A stretch of 64,000 nucleotides of DNA. Source: Flavobacterium beibuense. Lineage in GTDB: Bacteria; Bacteroidota; Bacteroidia; Flavobacteriales; Flavobacteriaceae. A program made the translations under genes and the position numbers. The stretch spans positions 186,001 through 250,000 of the forward strand of contig NZ_JUIW01000004.1 of the NCBI RefSeq assembly GCF_004151245.1. The letters run 5' to 3'. Under the pieces are notes generated by a model. That model saw only the letters and a list, made by a program, of their open reading frames with translations, made no database searches and was not told where the DNA came from. Every line of letters starts with the position of its first letter. Position 1 is the first letter of the stretch. Of this stretch, positions 48,392 to 58,047 are shown piece after piece.

Positions 48392-49431
48392 TATTTATTA
48401 AGTATTTCGTTTATTCTCTTTACCACGCCTTCAGGTGCTATAGTTCTCATAACGTCTTCATATCCTTCAACCTTTTTATTCCCGTAAATTGAAGTAGGAA
48501 GTAACGGATATTTTTCCCTGTCGGATACCAACAGATTTTCCTCAGGTTGATTAAACGGTGCAAAACCAGCATAAGGATGTGTGGCCCCCCAAAGTGTAAC
48601 CGTATTTACTCCTAACATGGCAGCCATGTGGGCATTACCACTATCCATACTTAACATCACATCAAGGTTGCTTATAAGCTGTAATTCCTGTGTTAGCTTT
48701 AGTTTTCCTGCCACTACCACAACATTGCTAATAGTATTAGCAAACCGGTTAAGCACTTCGATTTCTTTGGTCCCTCCTCCAAAAAGGAATATCTTATTGG
48801 CTTTATTTTGAGCTAACAGGTTAATAACCTCCTGCATTAAATCTTCAGGATATACTTTCCCTTCATGCTGTGCAAAAGGAGCAATACCTATCCATTTTTC
48901 CGTTTTAGCACCTGTAACAGCTAATACATCCTGTGTAAGGCTCTGCTTTTCCGGAAATACAGGAACACTCATGTCAATAGTAAAACCCAGTTGACGAAAT
49001 GTTTCGGCATGCCTTTGTACTATAGGGGTAAGCGGTTTAAATATTTTATTTTCCGCACGGGTAAGCGCTTTTTTCTCTTTGCGTGCCTTATCTGTAGTTG
49101 CTGTCTTTTTGCCGGAAAGGGCAAATAGCCTGGTTACTATTTTAGAGCGCAGTACATTATGCAAATCGGCTACGGCATCTATATCCAGTTTTTTAAGTTC
49201 TCGGTACAGTTTAAACAGTCCGCCAAAGCCTTTGTGTTTTCCGTTTACATCGGCCTCATAAAAAGAAATATTAGGGATGCCCTCAAAAAAAGGCTTAAAA
49301 AAGCCTCTTGAAAGTACGGTTAGCTTTACCTCAGGGTGTTGTAAAGCTAAGGCTCTCAGCACTGGTACAGTCATAGCGACATCACCCATTGCAGAGAGCC
49401 TTATTACAAGTATATGCTTTATACCCGCCAT
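48391..49431 (-). CDS. Glycosyltransferase family 9 (heptosyltransferase-like)
   Basis: A 346-residue GT-B enzyme. The N terminus ILVIRLSAMGDVAMTVPVLR (about 7-26) and the C-terminal SMDSGNAHMAAMLGVNTVTL and LWGATHP segments are the GT9 signature. It should transfer a heptose-like sugar from an ADP-sugar to lipid A core or a related envelope acceptor. It lies 9 bases after a DUF4254 gene, a recurring pair in Bacteroidota. The catalytic Asp is in the LSAMGDV block. Confidence 0.93.
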   Translation of the reverse strand: MAGIKHILVIRLSAMGDVAMTVPVLRALALQHPEVKLTVLSRGFFKPFFEGIPNISFYEADVNGKHKGFGGLFKLYRELKKLDIDAVADLHNVLRSKIVTRLFALSGKKTATTDKARKEKKALTRAENKIFKPLTPIVQRHAETFRQLGFTIDMSVPVFPEKQSLTQDVLAVTGAKTEKWIGIAPFAQHEGKVYPEDLMQEVINLLAQNKANKIFLFGGGTKEIEVLNRFANTISNVVVVAGKLKLTQELQLISNLDVMLSMDSGNAHMAAMLGVNTVTLWGATHPYAGFAPFNQPEENLLVSDREKYPLLPTSIYGNKKVEGYEDVMRTIAPEGVVKRINEILNK

Positions 49432-49440
49432 GTGCAGGTT

Positions 49441-50046
49441 TTATTTTTTGTTTTGGTATAAAACAGGATTTAATTCTTCGTCGTTGTACATTTTCATCTG
49501 TTTGTACACCTTCATGAATTTGTCACCGTTTTCAATATCAGTTAAAAGATCATCTATAGAAGTAGATAAGTCTTTTTTCTGCTCTAAAAGTACGTTTAGT
49601 TTTTCCTGACATTTAGCCCTGTGCTCAGGAGATGCTCCTTCACGGGTAGCCTCTTCCTGCATGTGGTAAATTTTAAGGGCAAGGATAGAAAGCCTGTCTA
49701 TAGCCCAAGCCGGACTCTCAGAGTTTATTTTTGCATTTTCCTTAGGCGTAACATCCTGATATTTCTGTAAAAAATAGCTGTCTATATATTCCACCATATC
49801 AGTTCTTTCCTGGTTAGAAGCATCAATTCTTCTTTTTAGGGCAAGTGCCTCAACAGGATCAATTTCAGGATTACGGATAATATCTTCAAAGTGCCACTGT
49901 ACTGTATCAATCCAGTTTTTGGCATATAGTAAATGTTCTATTTTATCCTTGCTGAAAGGATTATTTATCGGCTGATCTACATTATCAAACTGATGGTAAT
50001 CGTTGATACTCTGTTCAAAAACCGGGAATGCTATTTTAGAAAACAT
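49441..50046 (-). CDS. DUF4254 domain protein
   Basis: A 201-residue soluble helical protein, matching DUF4254: the N-terminal HFEDIIRNPEIDPVEALALK block, ERTDMVEYIDSYF and the SESPAWAIDRLSILALKIYH segment are typical. The function is unknown, but the gene is regularly next to a GT9 heptosyltransferase, so a role in LPS or glycan assembly is likely. It leads a two-gene unit with the GT9 gene; a TATATTTG box lies 20 bases before the start. Confidence 0.9.
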   Translation of the reverse strand: MFSKIAFPVFEQSINDYHQFDNVDQPINNPFSKDKIEHLLYAKNWIDTVQWHFEDIIRNPEIDPVEALALKRRIDASNQERTDMVEYIDSYFLQKYQDVTPKENAKINSESPAWAIDRLSILALKIYHMQEEATREGASPEHRAKCQEKLNVLLEQKKDLSTSIDDLLTDIENGDKFMKVYKQMKMYNDEELNPVLYQNKK

Positions 50047-50065
50047 AGGGTTAAATTTTATTTTA

Positions 50066-50073
50066 CAAATATA
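50066..50073 (-). promoter_or_regulatory. -7 box of the DUF4254-GT9 unit
   Basis: Leftward TATATTTG matches TAnnTTTG, 20 bases before the DUF4254 ATG. It shares the 67-base region with the divergent upp gene; no clear TTG element. Confidence 0.5.
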
Positions 50074-50113
50074 GTTTTAATACTTTTAACCTGCTAATAC
50101 TAATTGAAAAGCC

Positions 50114-50767
50114 ATGCATATTCATAATTTATCAGAAAATAACAGTGTGCTTAACCATTTTCTGGCACAAATTCGTGATGTAAATATCCAGAAGGATAAC
50201 ATGCGTTTCAGGAAAAACATTGAACGGATAGGGGAGATAATGGCTTTTGAAATAAGCAAAACTTTGGAATATATCCCTATGGAAATTACTACACCTTTAA
50301 GTACAAAGAGCACTTCACTTATTAAAAACGGTATAGTAGTTTGCTCAATATTACGGGCCGGGCTTACCCTGCATAACGGATTGCTTAATTTTTTTGATGC
50401 TGCAGAGAGTGGCTTTATTTCGGCATATCGCTATCACCCTAACAATGATGATTACTTTATTATACAAACAAAGTATCAGGCTGTACCGGACTTAAATGGA
50501 AAAACCCTGATATTGGCCGACCCTATGCTGGCGACCGGCCTATCGCTTGAAGCCGTGTTTAAAAACCTTATGGTAAACCAAACTCCTAAAGAAATTCATA
50601 TCGCTGTAGTTATTGCTGCTCCCGAAGGGATTGAACATCTAAAAACTACACTTCCCGATAATTGCCATTTATGGATTGCCGATACTGACGAACGCCTTAA
50701 CGAACACAAATATATTGTTCCCGGACTTGGAGATGCCGGAGACCTGGCTTACGGTAACCGATTATAA
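50114..50767 (+). CDS. upp: Uracil phosphoribosyltransferase
   Basis: Salvages uracil to UMP using PRPP. The 217-residue protein has the PRPP loop ILADPMLATGLSL (about 136-148, with Leu where most enzymes have a second Gly) and the C-terminal uracil-binding LNEHKYIVPGLGDAGDLAYG. The ILRAGLTLHNGLLNFFDAAE segment matches the flexible-loop region. Its 3' end overlaps the convergent DUF6427 gene by six bases. It is divergent from the DUF4254 gene. Confidence 0.95.
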   Translation: MHIHNLSENNSVLNHFLAQIRDVNIQKDNMRFRKNIERIGEIMAFEISKTLEYIPMEITTPLSTKSTSLIKNGIVVCSILRAGLTLHNGLLNFFDAAESGFISAYRYHPNNDDYFIIQTKYQAVPDLNGKTLILADPMLATGLSLEAVFKNLMVNQTPKEIHIAVVIAAPEGIEHLKTTLPDNCHLWIADTDERLNEHKYIVPGLGDAGDLAYGNRL

Positions 50768-51691
50768 TTGTGAGAAAAACAGGAACATTGTAATTATCAC
50801 TATTAATGCCATTATACTTTCCTTTACCCACTTAACTTTTTGACTTTCCATAAAGTTTGCTCCCATAATTGCAAGCGGTGCAAAAGTAAAGGCAAGGAAA
50901 CTGTTGTTCTTATCGGCAGAAAGTACATAAATACCCACACCTATAAGAAAAGAGAATACTACCTTTTTATAAGACGAATGCAGGTTAAGGGGTTTTGACG
51001 ACAGCATACCTATCTGCGCCACCGCAAATAAAATTGCAATGGATGAAAATACTGCCAGTGCAATATTTTGATATACATTTTCAAAATAAGTAAAGTCAAA
51101 ACTAATTCTCATTTCGGCATACAGGTCATAAAACAATTCGTTACCAAAAAGTAAAACGACCATGGCATACATAGAGACCATAGCAAAAAAGGCGATAAAA
51201 GGTATGATCCAATTGCGATAATCTCTCGAAACGTGGAAAATAATGGATATAAATACCAGTATAATATAAATAATACACCAAAAATGAAATAGTGCCGCAG
51301 CAAATATCCAGAAAGAGGCATCAAATATTTTTTCCTTTGGAGTAATAAGTGATTGTAACGAAATCAGTCGCCTTAAAGCAAGCAATAAAAAGAAGTTTGA
51401 TATAATGATTTTAGTGTTTACCAATATAGTAGGAAACAACACTAAAAACATCATAAACAGGAACATAGCATACGTATTGTCCTTACTTAGGGTATTTCTT
51501 CGCGTAATAAAATTTACAAGGAAAACCGAAAAAGCCAATAGCAGAAAAAGACCTACTTTTTCGAATATCATATAGTAATATTCTGTCCAGTAAGTGTCCT
51601 TAAAAAGGTATGCGAAATAGAAAAAAACTAACAGCACACCAATTAAAGCATAATTTATCGGCCTCGATTTATTAAAAACACTTGCCAGCAT
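50762..51691 (-). CDS. DUF6427 family membrane protein
   Basis: A 309-residue integral membrane protein with about nine helices, starting with NYALIGVLLVFFYFAYLF and NTKIIISNFFLLLALRRLIS. This is the pattern of DUF6427, a family of Flavobacteria with unknown function that is frequently found beside upp and purD. The ATG at 51691 lies inside the promoter of the divergent DUF6341 gene, so the two may compete for transcription. Confidence 0.78.
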   Translation of the reverse strand: MLASVFNKSRPINYALIGVLLVFFYFAYLFKDTYWTEYYYMIFEKVGLFLLLAFSVFLVNFITRRNTLSKDNTYAMFLFMMFLVLFPTILVNTKIIISNFFLLLALRRLISLQSLITPKEKIFDASFWIFAAALFHFWCIIYIILVFISIIFHVSRDYRNWIIPFIAFFAMVSMYAMVVLLFGNELFYDLYAEMRISFDFTYFENVYQNIALAVFSSIAILFAVAQIGMLSSKPLNLHSSYKKVVFSFLIGVGIYVLSADKNNSFLAFTFAPLAIMGANFMESQKVKWVKESIMALIVIITMFLFFSQL

Positions 51692-51711
51692 GTGAATATT
51701 TTATACTTTTG
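51682..51711 (+). promoter_or_regulatory. Promoter of the DUF6341 gene
   Basis: TTG (51682-51684) and TACTTTTG (51704-51711) are spaced by 19 bases, a full consensus match. The -33 element falls within the first codons of the divergent DUF6427 gene. Confidence 0.72.
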
Positions 51712-51739
51712 TGATTGTAAATATAATACTTGTTTAAAA

Positions 51740-51970
51740 ATGAGAGCATTTTTTGAAGGAATAGATTACCTATTTGTACACATACTATTTGCACCACTTG
51801 ACTTTTTTAGAGCTCTAGAGCTTAAGAACTGGTGGACAGCTAATATAATTACATGGATTTTTATCATTATATGCTGCGCGGCAACCTGGTACTGGATTAA
51901 GCAATTGAAAGTTTTCAAAGCTAATAACGACGATAACCAGGATACCACAGCACACTCTTTCTTATCCTAG
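51740..51970 (+). CDS. DUF6341 family small membrane protein
   Basis: A 76-residue protein from ATG 51740; an earlier in-frame start at 51692 lies within the promoter. It has a hydrophobic N-terminal half (FVHILFAPLDFFRALEL), a membrane helix (about 32-52, NIITWIFIIICCAATWYWI) and a short acidic tail ending in DTTAHSFLS. It matches the small DUF6341 proteins of Flavobacteria that sit between upp and purD. Function unknown. Its end overlaps the convergent purD gene by 9 bases. Confidence 0.78.
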   Translation: MRAFFEGIDYLFVHILFAPLDFFRALELKNWWTANIITWIFIIICCAATWYWIKQLKVFKANNDDNQDTTAHSFLS

Positions 51971-53236
51971 ATCGAAACCGATATCTTTTCTAAAATACAT
52001 CTTATCAAAATTTAGCTTGTCTATGTTTTGATAAGATTTTTTTATGGCCTCTTTGTAATCTACACCATATGAGGTTACAGCCAGTACACGGCCACCATTT
52101 GTTACCACAGATCCGTTATCATCTTTAGTCCCGGCATGGAAAACAATAGAACCCTCTACTTTATCAAGGCCTGTTATTACTTTACCTTTTTCATAATCCT
52201 CAGGATATCCTCCCGAAACCATCATAATAGTTGCTGCACTTCTTTCGTCTATTTCAAAAGCAGTTTGTGCCAGCGTACCATTAGATAATGCTTTAAAGGC
52301 CTCAACAAGGTCTGACTTGATTCTTGGTATAACAACCTCTGTTTCCGGGTCGCCCATCCTTACATTATACTCAATAACAAACGGATCGTTACCTACTTTT
52401 ATAAGACCGATAAATACAAATCCTTTGTATTCTATATTGTCGTTTTTAAGTCCCTGTATTGTGGGTTTAACGATTCTAGTTTCTATTTTCTCTAAAAACC
52501 CGGCATCAGCAAAAGGAACCGGAGAAACTGCTCCCATACCGCCCGTATTAAGACCTGTATCGCCTTCTCCAATACGTTTGTAGTCTTTAGCCATAGGTAA
52601 TAGCTTATAGCTCTCTCCATCGGTTAAAACAAAGCAGCTAAGCTCTATGCCGTCTAAAAATTCTTCAATTACAACTTTAGTACTCGCCTGCCCGAATTTA
52701 GCATCAACAAGCATATTTCTAAGCTCCTGTTGTGCTTCGGCAAGATCGTTTAATATAAGCACCCCTTTACCGGCTGCAAGTCCGTCTGCTTTTAATACAT
52801 AAGGAGCCTTTAGCGTAGTAAGGAATTCACATCCCTGCTCAACGGTCTCTTTTGTAAAGCTCTCATAAGCAGCTGTAGGTATATTATTCTTAACTAAGAA
52901 TTTTTTAGCAAACTCTTTACTTCCCTCTAGTTCGGCACCATGCTTAGAAGGTCCTATAACCGGAATATTTTTTAAAGCCTCGTCGTTCTTAAAATAATCA
53001 TATATTCCTTTTACCAACGGGTCTTCGGGACCAACTACTACCATCCCTATGCTTTCCTGCTGCACTAATTTTTTTACAGCTTCAAAATCAGTTGGGCTTA
53101 TGTTTACATTGTTTGCAATAGCCGATGTTCCTGCGTTACCAGGTGCAACAAATAATTTAGAACACTGCGGGCTTTGCAGCATTTTCCAGGCCAGTGCGTG
53201 CTCTCTTCCTCCAGATCCCAGTAATAAAATATTCAT
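51962..53236 (-). CDS. purD: Phosphoribosylamine-glycine ligase (GAR synthetase)
   Basis: Second step of purine synthesis: joins glycine to phosphoribosylamine with ATP. The 424-residue protein opens with LLLGSGGREHALAWKM (3-18), has the ATP-grasp segments KADGLAAGKGVLIL and EEFLDGIELSCFVLTDG, and the NVRMGDPETEVVIPR metal site. The start is ATG 53236, 27 bases after the polyprenyl sugar transferase gene, so purD may be read through from the polysaccharide cluster; no promoter is visible in that gap. Confidence 0.97.
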   Translation of the reverse strand: MNILLLGSGGREHALAWKMLQSPQCSKLFVAPGNAGTSAIANNVNISPTDFEAVKKLVQQESIGMVVVGPEDPLVKGIYDYFKNDEALKNIPVIGPSKHGAELEGSKEFAKKFLVKNNIPTAAYESFTKETVEQGCEFLTTLKAPYVLKADGLAAGKGVLILNDLAEAQQELRNMLVDAKFGQASTKVVIEEFLDGIELSCFVLTDGESYKLLPMAKDYKRIGEGDTGLNTGGMGAVSPVPFADAGFLEKIETRIVKPTIQGLKNDNIEYKGFVFIGLIKVGNDPFVIEYNVRMGDPETEVVIPRIKSDLVEAFKALSNGTLAQTAFEIDERSAATIMMVSGGYPEDYEKGKVITGLDKVEGSIVFHAGTKDDNGSVVTNGGRVLAVTSYGVDYKEAIKKSYQNIDKLNFDKMYFRKDIGFDLG

Positions 53237-53263
53237 ATGAATTGATAATTATTGCGGTAAATG

Positions 53264-54625
53264 CTAATAGGCTTTTTCCTCGCCCTTAAAGATATTTACC
53301 ACCGTTTGTACTATAATTTTTAAATCCAGTAAAAGTGACCAGTTCTCAATATAAAAAACATCATACTTAATTCTGTTTATCATATCTTCATCGGTACTTA
53401 TCTCTCCCCTGTATCCCTTAACCTGTGCAAGTCCGGTAATACCCGGCTTTACATACAGTCTTACAAGATATTTTTTAATGCTTTTACTATACAGGTTATT
53501 TTGTGCCCATAAATGAGGCCTTGGCCCCACAACACTCATTTCGCCCTTAAGTACATTAAGGAATTGTGGCATTTCGTCAAGACTTGTTTTTCTTATAAAA
53601 CGACCTATCCTTGTTACCCTTGGGTCATTCTTAATAACCGATTCTTCTGTTGTTTTGTTAAGTCGCATGGACCTGAACTTATAACAAAAAAATTCCTTTT
53701 CATCTATACCCGGCCTTCCCTGCTTAAAAAATACAGGCCCCGGCGATTCCAGTTTTATCAGTATAGCCAGTAATGGTGTTAACCACGACAATACAAACAC
53801 AAATACAAACACGGAGAAAACTATATCAAACAATCTTTTAAAAATCTTTGCCACAGGTTCATGTAACGGTGTCTTTCTTAAGGAAAGTACCGGGAAAAAC
53901 TCATAGTAATCTATTTTAAGATTCTTTGCAAATATCTCCTTTGTGTCGGGTATAAATTTTAATGTCTTATCATTAATGTCGGCAAACTCAACCAGCCTTT
54001 TTAACTGCAGGTTCGTTATTTCAGTAAGCGAACAGTATATCTCGTCAATATTATTATCCAGCGTAAAAGCCTCAATTTCCGAAATCTTTCCTGTTATGTT
54101 TTCGTTTTGCTTCTTATCGGAAAAAAAGCCCTTGAACTTGTATCCATATTCCGTTTTATCCTCAAAAAGGGTTTTAAGCCTTAAGGCATCAGGAGTGTAT
54201 CCCACAATTACAGCATTCCTGTAATTGCTGCCTGTCATTATTCTGTACTTCCTAAGGTAGTAAAACAAAAGGAATTTAAACAGGGTAATAAGTGAAAAAG
54301 CCGTTACAAGATATTTTGCTATTGCCTGCCCGCTAAATATTGCCTGCTTAGAGAATGGAAAGAAAGCAATTACCACCAAAAGAAATATAATGCCCTGCCT
54401 AACCAGCTTTGCTATTATTTCGGTAGGTTTTGTAAAACGGTAAACCTCATAAAATCCAAAAAAATAGGATATTACTGCCCACGCCCCTATTTGATATAAG
54501 CCAAAATAAAATTCGTTAATACCCAGTTCCCAAAAAAAACAAGGAAACAGTAATGTTAGTACCAATACGTCAAAAAATATGCTTATTGGCCTTAGGTATT
54601 TAGAATATCTTCCCTTTCCGGACAT
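53264..54625 (-). CDS. Exopolysaccharide polyprenyl glycosylphosphotransferase
   Basis: Transfers the first sugar-1-phosphate to undecaprenyl phosphate, starting repeat-unit assembly. The 453-residue protein has four N-terminal helices (about 15-115), a central CoA-binding-like domain (NYRNAVIVGYTPDALRLKTL) and a C-terminal bacterial sugar transferase domain: KRLFDIVFSVFVFVF helix, then SPGPVFFKQGRPG, FRSMR, RKTSLDEMPQFLNVLKGEMS and VGPRP. The most similar type is WcaJ-like (glucose or related sugars). It is the last gene of the glycan cluster before purD. Confidence 0.92.
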   Translation of the reverse strand: MSGKGRYSKYLRPISIFFDVLVLTLLFPCFFWELGINEFYFGLYQIGAWAVISYFFGFYEVYRFTKPTEIIAKLVRQGIIFLLVVIAFFPFSKQAIFSGQAIAKYLVTAFSLITLFKFLLFYYLRKYRIMTGSNYRNAVIVGYTPDALRLKTLFEDKTEYGYKFKGFFSDKKQNENITGKISEIEAFTLDNNIDEIYCSLTEITNLQLKRLVEFADINDKTLKFIPDTKEIFAKNLKIDYYEFFPVLSLRKTPLHEPVAKIFKRLFDIVFSVFVFVFVLSWLTPLLAILIKLESPGPVFFKQGRPGIDEKEFFCYKFRSMRLNKTTEESVIKNDPRVTRIGRFIRKTSLDEMPQFLNVLKGEMSVVGPRPHLWAQNNLYSKSIKKYLVRLYVKPGITGLAQVKGYRGEISTDEDMINRIKYDVFYIENWSLLLDLKIIVQTVVNIFKGEEKAY

Positions 54626-54634
54626 AATTGTTTT

Positions 54635-55618
54635 TTAGTAGATATATCCTGAAAAATCTTTGTGTTCTTCTTTTAATAATTCTTCGTGGCTAAGCGACTT
54701 AAAGTAGTCGTAGGTTATTTTCATACCTTCTGCACGTCCTACTTTAGGTTCCCATCCTAAAAGTTCTTTTGCCTTTGTAATATCAGGTTGCCTTTGTAAC
54801 GGGTCGTTTACAGGCAATGGTTTGTATATAATTTTTTGGGTAGTGCCTGTAAGCTTTATAATTTCTTCGGCAAAGTCTTTAATAGTAATCTCATCGGGAT
54901 TACCAATATTAACAGGATAAGTATAGTCAGAATGCAATAGCCTGAAAATACCTTCTACCTGATCGTCTACATAACAAAACGACCTGGTTTGCATACCGTC
55001 ACCAAAAACAGTAAGGTCTTCACCCCTTAACGCCTGGCCTATAAAGGCAGGTATTACCCTTCCGTCATTAAGTCTCATTCTTGGGCCATAGGTATTAAAT
55101 ATCCTTACGATTCTTGTTTCCACACCATGAAAAGTGTGGTAAGCCATAGTTATAGATTCCTGAAAACGTTTTGCTTCATCATAAACTCCCCTTGGACCAA
55201 TAGTATTTACGTTTCCGTAGTAATCTTCATTTTGAGGATGTACCAATGGGTCTCCGTATACTTCTGAAGTAGAAGCTATAAGTATCCTTGCTTTTTTTAC
55301 CCTTGCCAAACCTAACAGGTTATGTGTACCTAACGAACCCACCTTAAGTGTTTGAATAGGAATCTTTAAATAATCTATAGGGCTTGCAGGAGAAGCAAAA
55401 TGTAATATATAGTCCAGATTGCCCGGAATGTTTACAAACTTAGTTACATCATGATGATAAAACTCAAAATTAGGAAGCTTGAAAAGATGCTCTATGTTTT
55501 TAAGGTCGCCCGTAATCAGGTTATCCATACCTATTACAAAATAGCCTTCCTTAATAAACCTGTCGCAAAGATGAGATCCTAAAAAACCTGCAGCTCCCGT
55601 AATAAGTATTTTTTTCAT
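54635..55618 (-). CDS. UDP-glucuronate decarboxylase (UDP-xylose synthase), SDR family
   Basis: Converts UDP-glucuronate to UDP-xylose with bound NAD. The 327-residue extended SDR has the [17 protein letters not shown] motif (8-21), the catalytic YxxxK in GVYDEAKRF, the Thr/Ser in [11 protein letters not shown], and the [19 protein letters not shown] substrate block specific to the UXS group. The gene overlaps the O-antigen ligase stop by 4 bases (ATGA). It indicates xylose or a derivative in the surface glycan; a UDP-glucose dehydrogenase is not seen here. Confidence 0.92.
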   Translation of the reverse strand: MKKILITGAAGFLGSHLCDRFIKEGYFVIGMDNLITGDLKNIEHLFKLPNFEFYHHDVTKFVNIPGNLDYILHFASPASPIDYLKIPIQTLKVGSLGTHNLLGLARVKKARILIASTSEVYGDPLVHPQNEDYYGNVNTIGPRGVYDEAKRFQESITMAYHTFHGVETRIVRIFNTYGPRMRLNDGRVIPAFIGQALRGEDLTVFGDGMQTRSFCYVDDQVEGIFRLLHSDYTYPVNIGNPDEITIKDFAEEIIKLTGTTQKIIYKPLPVNDPLQRQPDITKAKELLGWEPKVGRAEGMKITYDYFKSLSHEELLKEEHKDFSGYIY

Positions 55619-56931
55619 CTTTTCTCTTTTTCTATAACGCTGGAATACAATTCTTTATTAAAAAGGCAATACAGTACTGTAAAGAAAACAACACCCCTTT
55701 GCCTCCATAAAAAAGATTCGGTCAAAAATAAGGCTATCATTAGAATTGCGAAAGCAATATGAACAAAATCTTTATTGCTTAAACCGTTTTTAAGGTTAAG
55801 CAACATCATGGCAATTAAAATTAAAAAACCAAACAGACCTAAATCGGCAAAAACCTCAACATACTGATTGTGAAAATTAAGTCCGTTATATCCCCTGTGG
55901 GTTTCGTTTCCTTTAAAAACATTATGTTCATCACCCTTTTCTTTCACTTTAACCAATGATGCATTAAGACCGTAACCCTGAAAGAAAACAGGATCTTCCT
56001 GCATCATTTCGGTAAAAATTCTAATTTGATAAACCCTGAAAGAAGTTCCGTTAAAATAGTCGTTTTGTGAAAAGGTTTCGTTGTTCCATGCCTGAGCTAT
56101 GGTAACAGCCCTTGTTCCCATATCCTGAACTGCCTGCTCTGTATCCGGTTTAAGCTCTACCTCAACCCTTTCTTTTATTTTACCGAAATACCCTGCTATT
56201 ACTATAGCTACTGCAAATACTGCTGCAAATATCCATTTAGTCTTTTTAGAAGCCGGAGACCAAAACAGGAAATAGAGGATAATCAGAAAAATATCTGTAA
56301 GGAGTATGTTTTTAGAAGACAACAGAAAAATGAAACCGAAAAGAAATACCAGTGACAGGTAATCGAATTTTCGTTTTGCTCTTTTGGCTACAAAATAAAA
56401 CAGTGCAACCGACATGAAAACCGATACATAAATGGCATTTACATCTTTTGTTACCAGTTCATGATAAAAGAAAACATTAGTATCTCCCGTTTCAAAATAT
56501 TTTATAAATGCCCTAACAATATAAAAAAGGGCATATGTAAACATTCCCCAACTGTAATATTTAAGTATGTCTTTCTGTTGTTTAGGCCAAAGCCTTATTA
56601 CAAAAAAAACAACAGGAATAATAAGCAGCGGAATCTCTTTAGAAAGTGCCTTTAATGTACTTTTAAAATCTATAGACCAAAGAAGGGAAGCCACCATAAG
56701 CAAAAACAGGGCTACAGGCGTTAATAAGGCTATATTAAAACTAAAATCCTCTTTTTTTGCCGTAAACAAAGCATAAAGGGTAAAAAGTATAACTGCTATA
56801 CTGCTAAATGCATAGTTTAACGGAATGGTAAGCAATACTGCTACTGCTAAAAAAACCAGCGTTTTAGGGTTTGTTACAGGCCTCTTACTTTTTGGCAAGG
56901 CATTTTTCGAAGAATTGAAGATAGTCTCCAT
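55615..56931 (-). CDS. O-antigen ligase / polymerase family membrane protein
   Basis: A 438-residue protein with about 11 membrane helices and a large extracytoplasmic loop (about 265-365) that contains [20 protein letters not shown] and [20 protein letters not shown]. The H-N-x(n)-LxxxGxxG-type block is typical of Wzy_C/WaaL proteins, which ligate or polymerise glycans on the periplasmic face. It overlaps the upstream glycosyltransferase by 47 bases and the UXS gene by 4. Ligase versus polymerase cannot be told, since a second such protein is at 59181-60422. Confidence 0.85.
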   Translation of the reverse strand: METIFNSSKNALPKSKRPVTNPKTLVFLAVAVLLTIPLNYAFSSIAVILFTLYALFTAKKEDFSFNIALLTPVALFLLMVASLLWSIDFKSTLKALSKEIPLLIIPVVFFVIRLWPKQQKDILKYYSWGMFTYALFYIVRAFIKYFETGDTNVFFYHELVTKDVNAIYVSVFMSVALFYFVAKRAKRKFDYLSLVFLFGFIFLLSSKNILLTDIFLIILYFLFWSPASKKTKWIFAAVFAVAIVIAGYFGKIKERVEVELKPDTEQAVQDMGTRAVTIAQAWNNETFSQNDYFNGTSFRVYQIRIFTEMMQEDPVFFQGYGLNASLVKVKEKGDEHNVFKGNETHRGYNGLNFHNQYVEVFADLGLFGFLILIAMMLLNLKNGLSNKDFVHIAFAILMIALFLTESFLWRQRGVVFFTVLYCLFNKELYSSVIEKEKR

Positions 56932-57979
56932 TAATTTTTTCCCAGTTAAAGTCTTCTATAATTGCTTTATAATTATTCTCTACGAGCTGCAAATTATCAC
57001 TTTTTTTTAAGGTATTGAGAATATTTGCGACTTCTTCAGGATTTGAGAAATAATAGGCATTGTTTTTAAGAACTCCTTTATTAAAATCGTTATTATGAGC
57101 AACAATAAACGCTTTTGATGCCATTGCCTCCAATAAAGAAGGGTTGGTACCTCCTACCGAATGTCCGTGGAAATAAATATTAGAAAAATATCTTAGGTTG
57201 TCCAGGTGTTCAATATTATAAATGCCTCCCATAAAACGAATGTGCGTGTATGCCCCAAATTTATTTTTAAGATAAGCGCCATATTTGGTTTCATGATTTC
57301 CTATTACAAGAATAGGGGTTTTATCTCCGCTTTTAACAACACCCTCAAGCACCATGTCAAGATTGTTTTCCGGTTCAAAACGGGCCATTACCATATTGTA
57401 ATTCCCTTTCTCAACAAAGTAATCTTTTATAAGGTCTTCATTTGGGTTTTCAAACGGGTAAGCACCATAGGCAATATATTCTGATTCTTTACCGTATCGT
57501 TTTTTAAGTGATTTTTGTATTCCAAGTGAGTCGGCAATAAGATAATCACTGCTTATTGCTGCCAGCCTTTCGGCAAACTTTAAGAACTGTCTTACCGGAG
57601 CCGAATATTTAGAGCGTTTCCATTCTAAACCATCCATATTACTTATAATGAGTGGCTTTTTTGGTAAAAGGAAAAACCATATCGAACTACTGGTATAACC
57701 CAACTGAAGTATAATGTCAAATTTCCTCTTTCGGGAATCCATTATACAATTATAGTCATATATAAACTGGCCGAAAGTACCCATCTTATATTCCGGATCG
57801 TATTGATGGATAATATGAGCCCCTTTGAAAAATTTTTCCTGATAAGGGTGATTATGCGAATTATATACATACACTTCATGCCCCTTATCAGCCAGATAAG
57901 CCGAAAAGTATTCTGCAAACTGTTCAAAACCACCGTAGTAATTGGGAACCCCTCTTGTACCTAATATGGCTATTTTCAT
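56885..57979 (-). CDS. Glycosyltransferase with DUF1972 N-terminal domain (rhamnosyltransferase-like)
   Basis: A 364-residue GT4-type enzyme. The N-terminal domain IAILGTRGVPNYYGGFEQFA (3-22) and NSHNHPY are the DUF1972 signature, shared with WchF-like beta-1,4-rhamnosyltransferases. The C-terminal GT-B half has FMGGIYNIEHLDNLRYF and SVGGTNPSLLEAMASKAFIV. It acts in the cytoplasm on lipid-linked glycan; the sugar is not certain. A TATATTTG box lies about 20 bases upstream of the start, so it may start a sub-transcript. Confidence 0.9.
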   Translation of the reverse strand: MKIAILGTRGVPNYYGGFEQFAEYFSAYLADKGHEVYVYNSHNHPYQEKFFKGAHIIHQYDPEYKMGTFGQFIYDYNCIMDSRKRKFDIILQLGYTSSSIWFFLLPKKPLIISNMDGLEWKRSKYSAPVRQFLKFAERLAAISSDYLIADSLGIQKSLKKRYGKESEYIAYGAYPFENPNEDLIKDYFVEKGNYNMVMARFEPENNLDMVLEGVVKSGDKTPILVIGNHETKYGAYLKNKFGAYTHIRFMGGIYNIEHLDNLRYFSNIYFHGHSVGGTNPSLLEAMASKAFIVAHNNDFNKGVLKNNAYYFSNPEEVANILNTLKKSDNLQLVENNYKAIIEDFNWEKINGDYLQFFEKCLAKK

Positions 57980-57997
57980 TGTGTGTTTTTAGGTGTG

Positions 57998-58005
57998 CAA
58001 ATATA
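57998..58005 (-). promoter_or_regulatory. Possible internal -7 box in the glycan cluster
   Basis: Leftward TATATTTG matches TAnnTTTG, 19 bases before the DUF1972 glycosyltransferase ATG in a 68-base gap, the second largest in the cluster. No TTG element is visible. Confidence 0.45.
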
Positions 58006-58047
58006 GGCCTTTTTAAAAACTTATGTTAAAAGGTAATAATGTCGCAA

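Noticed and set aside
50762..50767. Shared stop region of upp and DUF6427 as a terminator
   Set aside because: No hairpin with a T-run was found; the genes merely overlap at their ends.
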